Part shown: one piece after another, positions 33,324 to 41,673 of the stretch | Numbering within the stretch: position 1 is the stretch's first letter | Layout of the letters: each line of letters begins with the position of its first letter | From: Bin52 sp965243345 | Lineage (GTDB): Bacteria > Pseudomonadota > Alphaproteobacteria > Thalassobaculales > Thalassobaculaceae | Direction of reading: 5' to 3' | Length of the DNA stretch: 64,000 nt | Assembly (NCBI GenBank): GCA_965243345.1 | Contig: CBDEUR010000003.1 | Coordinates: forward strand, 3,100,001-3,164,000 | The notes under the pieces: model-generated | Databases searched by the model: none | What the model was told of the DNA's origin: nothing | The model's input: the letters and a program-made list of their open reading frames with translations, nothing else | Translations under genes and position numbers: made by a program

Positions 33324-34640
33324 TTACTCGGCCGCGAGACTGGCTCCCGTAGCGCGGTCGAGCGCCCGGCCGAGGTCGGCCAGGATGTCCTCAATATGCT
33401 CGATGCCGACCGACAGGCGGACATATCCGTCCGACACACCGGTCAGCTGCTGGTCCTCCGGCGACAGCTGGCTGTGGGTCGTGGTGGCGGGATGGATGGC
33501 AAGCGAGCGCGCATCCCCGATGTTGGCCACGTGGTAGAACAGTTCCAGCGCATCGATGAAGGCGCGTCCCGCACCCCGCCCGCCGGCAAGCTCGAAGCCC
33601 ACGAGGCCGCCGTATCCACCCGACAGGTAGGCATCCGCGCGCCGGCGCGCCTCGCCATCCTGCAGTCCCGGGTAGATGACCGTATCGACCGCGGGATGCG
33701 ACGACAGGAAATCCGCCACCGCGGCCGCGTTGCGGGAGTGCTCGAAGATGCGCAGCGGCAGGGTCTCGAGACCCTGGATCACCTGGAAGGCGTTGAACGG
33801 CGAGAACGCGGCCCCGAGGTCCCGCTGGAGCGTGGTCCGGGCCTTGATGATGTACGCCACCGGTCCGATCGGCTCCACCGCCTCGACCCAGACCGCACCG
33901 TGGTAGGACGGGTCAGGCGTGTTGAGCGCGGGCTGGCGCTCCGGGAACTCCGCCCACGGGAAGTTGCCGCCATCGACGATGAGACCCCCGATCGAGGTCC
34001 CGTGACCGCCGATGTACTTGGTGGTCGAGTACACAATCACGGCCGCCCCGTGATCGAACGGGCGGCACAGCAGCGGTGCCGCCGTGTTGTCGACGATGAG
34101 CGGGATGCCGAACGACCGGCCGATCGCCGCGACCTCGGCGATCGGAAAGACCTGGAGCTTGGGATTGGGCAGGGTCTCGGCGTAGTAGGCGCGGGTGCGA
34201 TCGTCGGTGGCCCGCGCGAACGCCTCCGGATCGGCGGGGTCGACGAAACGCACCTCGATGCCCTGGTCCTTCAGCGTGTTGCTGAACAGGTTCCAGGTCC
34301 CGCCGTACAGGTCGGTGGAGCTGACGACATTGTCGCCGGCGCGCGCCAGGTTCTGCAGGGCGATCGCCGACGCCGCCTGCCCCGATGCGACCGCAAGCGC
34401 GCCCGAACCGCCATCGAGCGCGGTGATGCGCTCCTCGAGCACGGCGCAGGTGGGGTTCATGATGCGGGTGTAGATGTTCCCCAGTTCCTTGAGCGCAAAC
34501 AGGTTCGAGGCATGCTCGGTGCTCTGGAACTGGTAGGAGGTCGTCTGGTAGATCGGCACCGCGACCGATCCGGTCGCGGGGTCGGCACGGTATCCGGCGT
34601 GCAACGCCAGGGTCTGCGGATGAGCTGCATTCGAGGTCAT
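33324..34640 (-). CDS. metY: O-acetylhomoserine aminocarboxypropyltransferase
   Basis: A 438-residue Cys/Met metabolism PLP enzyme, which makes homocysteine (or methionine) from O-acetylhomoserine. It has the N-terminal TLALHAGYRADPATGSVAVP, the SYQFQSTEHASNLFAL segment, VASGQAASAIALQNL, and the PLP lysine in YSTTKYIGGHGTSIGG. The length (430-440) is typical of MetY rather than MetB or MetZ (about 390-400). A SAM-II-type riboswitch lies about 145 bases upstream, so it is expected to be repressed when SAM is plentiful. Confidence 0.93.
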   Translation of the reverse strand: MTSNAAHPQTLALHAGYRADPATGSVAVPIYQTTSYQFQSTEHASNLFALKELGNIYTRIMNPTCAVLEERITALDGGSGALAVASGQAASAIALQNLARAGDNVVSSTDLYGGTWNLFSNTLKDQGIEVRFVDPADPEAFARATDDRTRAYYAETLPNPKLQVFPIAEVAAIGRSFGIPLIVDNTAAPLLCRPFDHGAAVIVYSTTKYIGGHGTSIGGLIVDGGNFPWAEFPERQPALNTPDPSYHGAVWVEAVEPIGPVAYIIKARTTLQRDLGAAFSPFNAFQVIQGLETLPLRIFEHSRNAAAVADFLSSHPAVDTVIYPGLQDGEARRRADAYLSGGYGGLVGFELAGGRGAGRAFIDALELFYHVANIGDARSLAIHPATTTHSQLSPEDQQLTGVSDGYVRLSVGIEHIEDILADLGRALDRATGASLAAE

Positions 34641-34735
34641 ATCGACACTCTCCTTCCCGAATGGCCGGCAACAGCCGGCTCGTGAGGTTCATGCCGCCAA
34701 ACGATCGGGAAGGGGAAGGGCCCGGAGACCATGGC

Positions 34736-34786
34736 CGGAAGACTCGCTCTCCCGCCACGGCAACAGAGGACGGGACCCGTCTTCCG
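34736..34786 (-). promoter_or_regulatory. Hairpin after the riboswitch, possible expression platform
   Basis: Read on the minus strand, cggaagac directly after the aptamer can pair with gtcttccg 35 bases further on (plus positions 34779-34786 and 34736-34743). The arm touches the 3' side of the aptamer, so ligand binding could compete with it. It has no T-run. Confidence 0.35.
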
Positions 34787-34840
34787 CCGCTTTAGCTGCA
34801 TTTCTAACGCGCCCGCAAGCTGGTGCTCAAATCGGCGCTT
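34785..34840 (-). ncRNA. SAM-II-type riboswitch aptamer
   Basis: On the minus strand the order is gcgcc, gatttgagcaccagcttgcg, ggcgc, gttag, a short A/T-rich link, then gcagctaaagcgg. The gcgcc/ggcgc pair forms P1, and agcttgc can pair with gcagct to make the pseudoknot. GATTTG, GCTTGC and GCTAAAG are the recurring bases of SAM-II aptamers found before metA, metX and metY in alphaproteobacteria. It lies upstream of metY in the right orientation. The distance to the ATG (about 145 bases) is longer than usual. Confidence 0.75.
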
Positions 34841-34953
34841 GGACCGTTCACTACACGCGCCGGCCGGCGCTGTCAACCCCGGTGGTTCGCCATGGACGGC
34901 CGGGGCTTGCGGTGACAGTCTGCCGGCATGCGTGACTGACGGTGAAAGGCGCC

Positions 34954-35628
34954 ATGACAGACACCCTCGCAAGCCCGGGACGGCACCGTTCCGGCACGAG
35001 TGCCGGGATCAACGATTTCTGGCTCGCCGACAGCCTGGACAGCCCGGAACGGGCCTCTGCCCGCCGCGACTGGTGGTACAGGGGCGGTCCCGGGGTCGAC
35101 CGCGAGATCCGGGTGCGTTTCGGCCACCTGGTCACGCGCGCCTGCAACCGCGACCCCGAGCTCGCGGACTGGCAGGAAACACCGGACGGCGCGCTGGCTC
35201 TCATCCTGTTGCTGGACCAGTTCACGCGGAACATCCATCGCGGTACGGTCCGGGCCTATGACGGCGACGCCCGGGCCTTCGAGGTCGTCGAACACGCCAT
35301 CGAGCGCGGGCTGGACACCGCGCTGCACCCGGTGGCCTGCATCTGGCTCTACCACCCCTTCCACCACTCCGAGGACTGCGGCGAACAGGACCGCGGACTC
35401 GACCTGCTGCGGGCCCTGAAGCGGAACACCGACCCGGTCTGGCGGGCCTACGTGGACCGGAGCATCCAGGGCTGGACCCGGCACCGCGACATCGTGGCCC
35501 GCTTCGGACGGTTCCCGCACCGCAACGGCGTGCTCGGACGCCCGAGCACGGCGGAGGAAGAGGCGCACATGGCGGCCGGTGGCGAGAGTTACGGCCAGGG
35601 ATCGCAGGCGGGCGGGGCCGCGGCCTAG
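34954..35628 (+). CDS. DUF924 family protein
   Basis: A 224-residue all-helical protein of the DUF924 family. It has DFWLADSL near the start, WWYRGGPGVDREIRVRFGHL, LALILLLDQFTRNIHRG and WLYHPFHHSEDCGEQDRGLDL. The start is the ATG at 34954, eight bases after aaagg. The role of the family is unknown. Its stop overlaps the stop of convergent rmuC by two bases, so the two transcripts must overlap. Confidence 0.88.
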   Translation: MTDTLASPGRHRSGTSAGINDFWLADSLDSPERASARRDWWYRGGPGVDREIRVRFGHLVTRACNRDPELADWQETPDGALALILLLDQFTRNIHRGTVRAYDGDARAFEVVEHAIERGLDTALHPVACIWLYHPFHHSEDCGEQDRGLDLLRALKRNTDPVWRAYVDRSIQGWTRHRDIVARFGRFPHRNGVLGRPSTAEEEAHMAAGGESYGQGSQAGGAAA

Positions 35629-36854
35629 CCGCCTTCCGCCTTCTCCGCCGGCTCCGTCAGTTCCGCGGCCTGCAGGGCCCTCGGCTCCGTCTCCAGCTGT
35701 TCCAGCGGCGGGATCGACTCTCCGGCCGAAACCACGCTCAGCCCCTCCAGCTTCCGTGCCGACGGCAACACCTGCCGCTCGAGCGTGCCCACACCCCTGT
35801 TGTAGCGGTCCACGGCCTGGCGCAGAGACTTTCCGATATCCTCCATGCGACCGCCGAACCGCTTGACGCGCTCGTACAGTTCCCGCCCGGTCTCGGCGAC
35901 GGCCCGGGCGTTCTCGGCCAGCCTTTCCTGTTGCCAGCCGTAGGCCACGGCCCTGACGAGCGCGATCAGCGTGATCGGCGTTGCGATCAGCACCCGGTTC
36001 CTCACCGCGTCCTCGAACAGGCCCGGCTCGCGCTCCAGCGCGGCGGCCAGGAACGCGTCGCCGGGAATGAACATGACGACGAACTCCGTCCCCCCGGCGA
36101 GCCCGTCCCAGTACTTCTTCCCCGCCAGTTGCCGCACGTGCGAGCGCAGGTTGCCCGCGAGCACGTCGAGGTGGCCGGCGCGATCGTCATCCGTCTTCGC
36201 TTCCACCGCATCGAGATAGGCCTGCAGCGGCGTCTTCGCATCCACAGCGACCGACTTTCCGCCAGGCAGACGGATGACCACGTCGGGCCTGAGCACGCCG
36301 TCCTCGCCCGACAGGGTGGGCTGTTCCTCGAAATCGACATGCTCCACCATGCCGGCGATTTCGAGCACGTTGCGAAGCTGGTGCTCGCCCCACCTGCCGG
36401 CGCCCTGAGGGCGGCGAAGCGCCTGGACGAGGCGGCCGGTCTCGGATCGCAGGTCGGACTGGGCCTGGGCAAGCTGGCGGACCTGCTCCGTGACCGAGCG
36501 GTAGGCGTCGACGCGAGACCTCTCCAGCTGCTGCGCCCGCTCCTCCACCTTCTTCAGCTCGTCGCGGATCGGCGCAACCAGCGCCTCGACGGCCTTCCCG
36601 CGCGCCTCCAGGTCCTTCTCCGCCTCCACCCTGTGCGACTGGAAGCGCTCGCTCACCAGCTGCAGGAAGGAGTCGCTGTTGCTCTTGAGCACGTCGGAGG
36701 CAAGCTCCGCGAAGCGGCTTCCGGTTGTCCTGTCGATTTCCTCGAGCCGCGCCTCCGCCCTCTCCGCCCGGCTGCGGGCCGGCGCGGCGAAGACGAACCA
36801 GACGAGTGCCGCGCCCGCAAGCAGCGCGCACAGGACAGGCAGCAGGACTTCCAT
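35625..36854 (-). CDS. rmuC: DNA recombination protein RmuC
   Basis: A 409-residue RmuC. It has an N-terminal membrane anchor (VLLPVLCALLAGAALVWFVF), a long coiled coil (residues about 30-140), then the nuclease-like domain with GRWGEHQLRNVLEIAGM, LRPDVVIRLPGGKSVAVDAKTPLQAYLDA and FVVMFIPGDAFLAAAL. The PD...DAK pattern is the PD-(D/E)XK core of the family. RmuC limits inversions at short inverted repeats. The C-terminal tail is Glu/Ala-rich. Confidence 0.93.
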   Translation of the reverse strand: MEVLLPVLCALLAGAALVWFVFAAPARSRAERAEARLEEIDRTTGSRFAELASDVLKSNSDSFLQLVSERFQSHRVEAEKDLEARGKAVEALVAPIRDELKKVEERAQQLERSRVDAYRSVTEQVRQLAQAQSDLRSETGRLVQALRRPQGAGRWGEHQLRNVLEIAGMVEHVDFEEQPTLSGEDGVLRPDVVIRLPGGKSVAVDAKTPLQAYLDAVEAKTDDDRAGHLDVLAGNLRSHVRQLAGKKYWDGLAGGTEFVVMFIPGDAFLAAALEREPGLFEDAVRNRVLIATPITLIALVRAVAYGWQQERLAENARAVAETGRELYERVKRFGGRMEDIGKSLRQAVDRYNRGVGTLERQVLPSARKLEGLSVVSAGESIPPLEQLETEPRALQAAELTEPAEKAEGG

Positions 36855-36974
36855 GCGTTCTCCAGTTCTCTTCCAATCCAGCGATAGACGAAAGCCGCGG
36901 ACCCGGCAATGTCGCCGCCACGCCCCGGCAGGACCGGGTCCGGGCCGTGGCTGGCCCGGTCAGCCACGGCGCCC

Positions 36975-37003
36975 TTGACACGTGTGGCGCGGGCCCGTAT
37001 TGG
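36975..37003 (+). promoter_or_regulatory. Sigma-70-type promoter of the LacI/sugar operon
   Basis: ttgaca at 36975-36980 and tattgg at 36998-37003, 17 bases apart. The -10 box overlaps the first palindromic operator, so a bound repressor would exclude RNA polymerase. Confidence 0.6.
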
Positions 37004-37013
37004 ATCGATCCAA
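37000..37013. promoter_or_regulatory. LacI-type operator O1
   Basis: Perfect 14-bp palindrome ttggatcgatccaa with a central CG, the form bound by LacI-family repressors. It overlaps the -10 box and lies 106 bp before the lacI-type ATG. Confidence 0.7.
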
Positions 37014-37067
37014 ATATTGATGCCGATCGGAACCCGGTAACGTCGGGTCTTGAAGGAAAATACATGT

Positions 37068-37081
37068 TTGGATCGTTCCAT
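37068..37081. promoter_or_regulatory. LacI-type operator O2
   Basis: ttggatcgttccat matches O1 at 12 of 14 positions and keeps the central CG. Centre-to-centre distance to O1 is 68 bp, suitable for cooperative or looped binding. Confidence 0.6.
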
Positions 37082-37119
37082 CCAGCACCGCGAACCATCC
37101 GAAGGCAGCGCCGGAACCC

Positions 37120-38178
37120 ATGAACCCCGAGGCGAAGGAACCGGCTCCGGCGAACCGGCGGGTCACGGTGAACGACCTGGGCCTTGCGGCCGGCGTGTCG
37201 CGGTCGACGGTCTCGCTGGTGCTGCGCAACAGCCCGCTGGTCAGGCGCGAGACCAGGCAGCGCGTCGAGGAGGCAATCGAGCGCCTCGGCTACGTCTACA
37301 ACCGAAGCGCCGCGAACCTGCGGCGCCGGACCAGTGACATGGTCGCCATGGTCATCAACGACCTGACCAACCCGTTCTTTGCGGAGCTTGCCGTCGGGCT
37401 GGAGGAAGCCCTGCAGTCCGCCGGATACGTCTCGCTCATGGCCAACACCAACGAGGACCCGGCAACCCAGCTCCGGGTCATGGAGACCATGCGCGAGCAC
37501 GGTGCTGCGGGCTTCATCCTGTGCCCCGCCATGGGCACCGGCGCCCGGGATACGGCGGCGATGGCCGGCTGGAGCATACCGGTCATCCAGGTCATGCGCC
37601 GGCTACCCGATACCCGGCTGGGCGCGGTCGTTCCCGACAACGTGCTGGGCGCGCGCATGGCTACCGAGCACCTGCTGGCGCTCGGCCATCGCCGCATCGC
37701 CTTTCTCGGCGGCAACGCCACCGACGTCACCGCCCAGCGGGTCGGCGGCTACGGCACGGCCCTTGAAGCGGCGGGGATCGGGGCCGATCCCGACCTGGTC
37801 GTGCCGGCAGCGCTCAATCGCGGCGGCGGTATCGAAGCTTTGCGAACCGCCATCGCGCTCCGTCGACCGCCCACGGCGGCCCTGTGTTTCAGCGACGTGG
37901 TTGCATTCGGCGTGCTGGACGCGCTCAACGAGGCGGGTCACGCGGTGGGCCGCGACTTCAGCGTCATCGGGTTTGACGACGTGGCCGGATCGCGGCACAC
38001 CCTGCCGCCGCTGACCACCGTCGCGGTCTACCCGAAGGAACTGGGAAGGCGGTCCGCCGCTGCCCTGCTGCGCCGCCTTTCCGGTGCGCACGAACCTGCC
38101 GAGCACGAAATTCTCGCGCCTTCACTGGTCGTGCGCGGCACCTGCGGTCCCGTGCCGGGGAGCGGAAGAGGACGATGA
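37120..38178 (+). CDS. LacI-family transcriptional regulator
   Basis: A 352-residue repressor. The helix-turn-helix is VTVNDLGLAAGVSRSTVSLV followed by the hinge region NRSAANLRRRTSDMVA. The sugar-binding domain has VINDLTNPFFAELAVGLEEAL, ERVGGY-like QRVGGYGTAL and the FSVIGFDDV end block. It is the first gene of the sugar operon, and two matching palindromes lie upstream, so autoregulation and operon control are likely. The inducer would be the sugar or sugar derivative handled by the genes downstream. Its stop overlaps the next ATG by four bases. Confidence 0.93.
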   Translation: MNPEAKEPAPANRRVTVNDLGLAAGVSRSTVSLVLRNSPLVRRETRQRVEEAIERLGYVYNRSAANLRRRTSDMVAMVINDLTNPFFAELAVGLEEALQSAGYVSLMANTNEDPATQLRVMETMREHGAAGFILCPAMGTGARDTAAMAGWSIPVIQVMRRLPDTRLGAVVPDNVLGARMATEHLLALGHRRIAFLGGNATDVTAQRVGGYGTALEAAGIGADPDLVVPAALNRGGGIEALRTAIALRRPPTAALCFSDVVAFGVLDALNEAGHAVGRDFSVIGFDDVAGSRHTLPPLTTVAVYPKELGRRSAAALLRRLSGAHEPAEHEILAPSLVVRGTCGPVPGSGRGR

Positions 38179-39182
38179 CCGGTACCCTTGGCTGGGCCGT
38201 GGTCGGGGCCAGCACGATCGCGGCCGAATGGATGATCGACGCGATCCGCGCCCAGGGTGACAGCGATGTCGTCACGGTGATGAGCAGCAGCGCCGAGCGC
38301 GGTGAGGCCTTCGCGCGGCGCCACGCCATCGCCCGCTCCTGCGACAGCATCGACGCACTGCTGGCCGACCCGGACGTCGACATCGTCTACGTGGGAACCT
38401 CGAACGAACTGCACCTGAAGCACACGCTCGCCGCCGCCGGTGCCGGCAGGCACGTGCTGTGCGAAAAGCCGCTCGCACTGACCCTAGACGACGCGCGCCG
38501 CATGGTCCGGGCCTGCGCTGCGGCGGGCGTGCAGCTGGGCACCAATCACCACCTGCGCAACGCCGCGACCCACGAGGCGATCCGCACCGCGGTGCGTGAA
38601 GGGCGCATCGGCACACCCCTCGCGGCACGGGTGTTCCATGCCGTCCATCTGCCGGATCACCTGCGGACCTGGCGCGTCGGCGGCGCCGGGGCGGGTGGCG
38701 GCGTCATCATGGACATCACGGTCCACGACGCGGATACGCTCAGGTTCATCCTCGACGACGAACCGCAACACGTCGTCGCCCAGGCGCAGAACTCCGGCAT
38801 GGCCGCCCCGCCGCTGGAGGACGCGGTGATGGCGGTTGTCAGGTTCCGCGGCGGCGTGATCGCCCAGCTGCACGATGCCTTCACGATCGCGCACGCCGGC
38901 ACGGGGCTGGAAGTTCACGGCAGCGAGGGTTCCGTCATCGCCCGCGACGTGATGACCCAGCAACCGGTCGGCACTGTCGTCCTGCGCGACGCCACCGGCG
39001 AATCAACGCTTCCGGTCACGCACGTCAACCTGTACGAACGTTCGGCGCGCCGTTTCAACGACGCCGTGAAGGGACGGGGCAGTCCGGCCGCCACGGGCCA
39101 TGACGGTGTTCGCTCGCTCGCACTGGCCCTGGCCGTACGCGAGGCCGCGGCGCGGGGGACCCGTGTCGAGGTGGAGGAGTAG
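38175..39182 (+). CDS. Gfo/Idh/MocA-family oxidoreductase
   Basis: A 335-residue NAD(P)-dependent sugar or polyol dehydrogenase. The N-terminal Rossmann fold begins GWAVVGASTIAAEWM, and the family EKP motif is CEKPLALTLDDAR. The catalytic His region is GGGVIMDITVHDADTL. It is translationally coupled to the LacI gene. In context it oxidises the imported sugar or a lactone or polyol form of it. Confidence 0.92.
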   Translation: MTGTLGWAVVGASTIAAEWMIDAIRAQGDSDVVTVMSSSAERGEAFARRHAIARSCDSIDALLADPDVDIVYVGTSNELHLKHTLAAAGAGRHVLCEKPLALTLDDARRMVRACAAAGVQLGTNHHLRNAATHEAIRTAVREGRIGTPLAARVFHAVHLPDHLRTWRVGGAGAGGGVIMDITVHDADTLRFILDDEPQHVVAQAQNSGMAAPPLEDAVMAVVRFRGGVIAQLHDAFTIAHAGTGLEVHGSEGSVIARDVMTQQPVGTVVLRDATGESTLPVTHVNLYERSARRFNDAVKGRGSPAATGHDGVRSLALALAVREAAARGTRVEVEE

Positions 39183-39189
39183 GGAAGCC

Positions 39190-40776
39190 ATGGCACGCAT
39201 GATCACGGCCAGCGAAGCGGCGACACTGATCCCCGATGGCGCCATCGTCACGGTCAGCTCCTCCAGCGGCCTCGGCTGCCCCGACCGCGTGCTGCGCGCG
39301 ATCGGGGAGAGATTCGCGTCCATCGGCAGCCCGCGCGGTCTGACGACGCTGCACCCCATCGCCGCGGGCGACATGTACGGGATCAGAGGGATCGACCACC
39401 TCGCCAGACCGGGCCTTCTCGCCCGCGTGATCGCCGGCTCCTATCCCTCCGGACCGTCGTCCCTGCCGATGCCGGACATCTGGCGCCTCATCGTGGACAA
39501 CGAGATCCCCGCCTACAACGTACCGAGCGGCATCCTCTTCGACATGACCCGGGAGGCCGCGGCCAGGCGTCCGGGAGTGCTCACCAAGGTGGGGCTCGGC
39601 ACCTTCGTCGACCCGGACCTGCAGGGCTGCGCCATGAATGCGGCGGCGGCAGGCCAGCCGATCGTGCGCCGCACCGAGTTCGACGGCGATACCTGGCTCT
39701 ATTTCCCGGCGATCGTGCCCGATGTCGCCATCATCCGCGGCACCAGCGCGGACAGCCGCGGCAACATCTCGTTCGAGCAGGAGGGAGCCTATCTCGGCGC
39801 CCTGGACCAGGCGCTGGCGGCCCGCAACAACGGGGGGCTCGTCATCGCCCAGGTCAAGCAACGCGTCGAGGCCGGCACGCTTCGGCCGCTCGCCGTTCAC
39901 GTGCCCGGCGTGCTGGTGGACTGCGTCGTCGTCGAACCGGAGCAGTGGCAGACGACCCAGACCGTGTTCGATCCGGCGATCTGCGGTCAGGTCGTGCGGC
40001 CCGAGACCGACTTCCCGGCCCCCGACTTCGGGCCGGAGAAGGTGATTGCCAGGCGCACCGCGCTCGAACTCAGGGACGGAATGGCGGTCAACATCGGGTT
40101 TGGCATCGCCGCCAACGTTCCCCGCATCCTGCTTGAGGAAGGTGCGCATGGCAGCGTCACCTGGATCCTGGAGCAGGGTGCGGTCGGCGGTGTTCCCCTG
40201 CTGGGGTTCGCGTTCGGCTGCGCGGCCAACGCCGAAGCCATCATTCCCTCGCCGTACCAGTTCACCTACCTGCAGGGCGGCGGCTTCGACGCCTCGCTGC
40301 TGTCGTTCCTGCAGATTGACCGGGAGGGCAACGTCAACGTGTCCAGGCTGGCGGCACACCCCCAGGTCACGGCCGGCGCCGGCGGATTCGTCGACATCAC
40401 CGCCAACGCGCCGAGCATCGTCTTTGCCGGCTACTTCACCGCCGGGGCCAGGCTCGCCATAACCGACGGCGCGCTGCGGATCGAGTCCGAGGGACGGGCG
40501 CGAAAGCTGGTGGACCAGGTCGAGCACGTCACCTTCAGCGGCCGCCGGGCGCGCGCCCGGGGACAGGGTGTTCTCTTCGTGACGGAACGCTGCGTGCTGC
40601 GCCTGGGCGACGAAGGACCGGAGGTCGTCGAGATCGCTCCCGGCATCGACCTTGAACGCGACGTGCTGGCCCAGGCCGGTTTTCCGCTCGGCGTTGCCGA
40701 CACGATGACACTGATGCCGGAGCAGCTGTTCCGGCCCGAACCGCTGGGCCTGACCCTGCGGGAGCGCGCGGCATGA
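39190..40776 (+). CDS. Family I CoA-transferase, fused alpha and beta halves (YdiF-like)
   Basis: A 528-residue acetate/propionate/acetoacetate-type CoA-transferase. Residues about 1-250 form the alpha half (ITASEAATLIPDGAIVTVSS, GTFVDPDLQG, FDGDTWLYFPAIVPDVAIIRG) and 290-528 the beta half (ELRDGMAVNIGFGIAANVPR). The likely catalytic Glu lies in ILEQGAVGGVP. The start is the ATG at 39190, seven bases after agggaag. The C-terminus has TERCVLRLGDEG. It is coupled to the enoyl-CoA hydratase gene (ATGA overlap). A CoA-transferase in a sugar-transport operon is unusual. Confidence 0.9.
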   Translation: MARMITASEAATLIPDGAIVTVSSSSGLGCPDRVLRAIGERFASIGSPRGLTTLHPIAAGDMYGIRGIDHLARPGLLARVIAGSYPSGPSSLPMPDIWRLIVDNEIPAYNVPSGILFDMTREAAARRPGVLTKVGLGTFVDPDLQGCAMNAAAAGQPIVRRTEFDGDTWLYFPAIVPDVAIIRGTSADSRGNISFEQEGAYLGALDQALAARNNGGLVIAQVKQRVEAGTLRPLAVHVPGVLVDCVVVEPEQWQTTQTVFDPAICGQVVRPETDFPAPDFGPEKVIARRTALELRDGMAVNIGFGIAANVPRILLEEGAHGSVTWILEQGAVGGVPLLGFAFGCAANAEAIIPSPYQFTYLQGGGFDASLLSFLQIDREGNVNVSRLAAHPQVTAGAGGFVDITANAPSIVFAGYFTAGARLAITDGALRIESEGRARKLVDQVEHVTFSGRRARARGQGVLFVTERCVLRLGDEGPEVVEIAPGIDLERDVLAQAGFPLGVADTMTLMPEQLFRPEPLGLTLRERAA

Positions 40777-41552
40777 GTGACGGACTGGTCACCCTCGCCC
40801 TCGACGGCCCGCTCGCGCGGATCACACTGGACCGCCCGGCCAGGCTCCATGCGCTGACACCGGCCATGCTCGCGCAGATGGGCGAGATCGTCGACCGGAT
40901 CGATGCCGACGACGACATTCGCGTCGTCGTCCTGGGCGCGACCGGCAAGCGGGCCTTCTGCGCCGGCGCCGACATCGACGCCTGGGCCAACGAGGGCCCG
41001 CTTGGAATGTGGCGCCACTGGATCCGCGACGGCCACGCGCTCTTTGACCGCATCGCGCGCCTCAGGCCCCCGGTGATCGCCGCGATCGAGGGAGTGGCAC
41101 TGGGCGGGGGACTCGAACTCGCGGCGACATGCGACATCCGTATCGGCGGCGCCGGCGCCGTCTTCGGCCTGCCGGAAGCCGATGTGGGCGTGGTCCCGGG
41201 GTGGTCGGGCACGCAGCGTCTCACCCGCGCGATCGGACCGGGGCCGGTCAAGCTCATGGCGCTCGCCGGCGAACGGCTCGACGCCGTCGCCGCCGAACGT
41301 GCGGGCGTGTTGCACCGGGTCGTTCCCGCCGGCGGCGCGCTGGATGCGGCGCTCGCGATGGCGGCCCGGATCGCTGCGCGCGCACCGGTCGCGGTGCAGG
41401 TCACCAAGCAACTCGTCAACGCCGCGGTGGGAGAGGACACGGACGCGACACTGGAAGCGCTCGCGGCGGGCGTCGTCGGCGGAACGCAGGACATTCGCGA
41501 AGGCGTGGCCGGGTTCCGGGAGAAACGCGTTCCGGGGTTTTCCAACCGATGA
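40773..41552 (+). CDS. Enoyl-CoA hydratase/isomerase family protein
   Basis: A 259-residue crotonase-fold protein. The first oxyanion loop is AFCAGADIDAWA. The second is GVALGGGLELAATCDIRIG, followed by FGLPEADVGVVPGWSGTQRLTRAIG. The catalytic Glu positions of hydratases appear to be Gly-Leu-Glu (LGGGLELA) and Pro-Glu (LPEADVG). It is probably part of the same degradation route as the CoA-transferase. Confidence 0.92.
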   Translation: MSDGLVTLALDGPLARITLDRPARLHALTPAMLAQMGEIVDRIDADDDIRVVVLGATGKRAFCAGADIDAWANEGPLGMWRHWIRDGHALFDRIARLRPPVIAAIEGVALGGGLELAATCDIRIGGAGAVFGLPEADVGVVPGWSGTQRLTRAIGPGPVKLMALAGERLDAVAAERAGVLHRVVPAGGALDAALAMAARIAARAPVAVQVTKQLVNAAVGEDTDATLEALAAGVVGGTQDIREGVAGFREKRVPGFSNR

Positions 41553-41673
41553 GGACCAGCGTGACGGCGGCAAGCCGGGGCACGGGCCGTGCGGATGCGC
41601 GATGCCCCGACGGGAAGCGGCCGGCGGAGCCGGCCAACGGCAAATGGATCAATCAACTGACGGGAGAAGCAAG

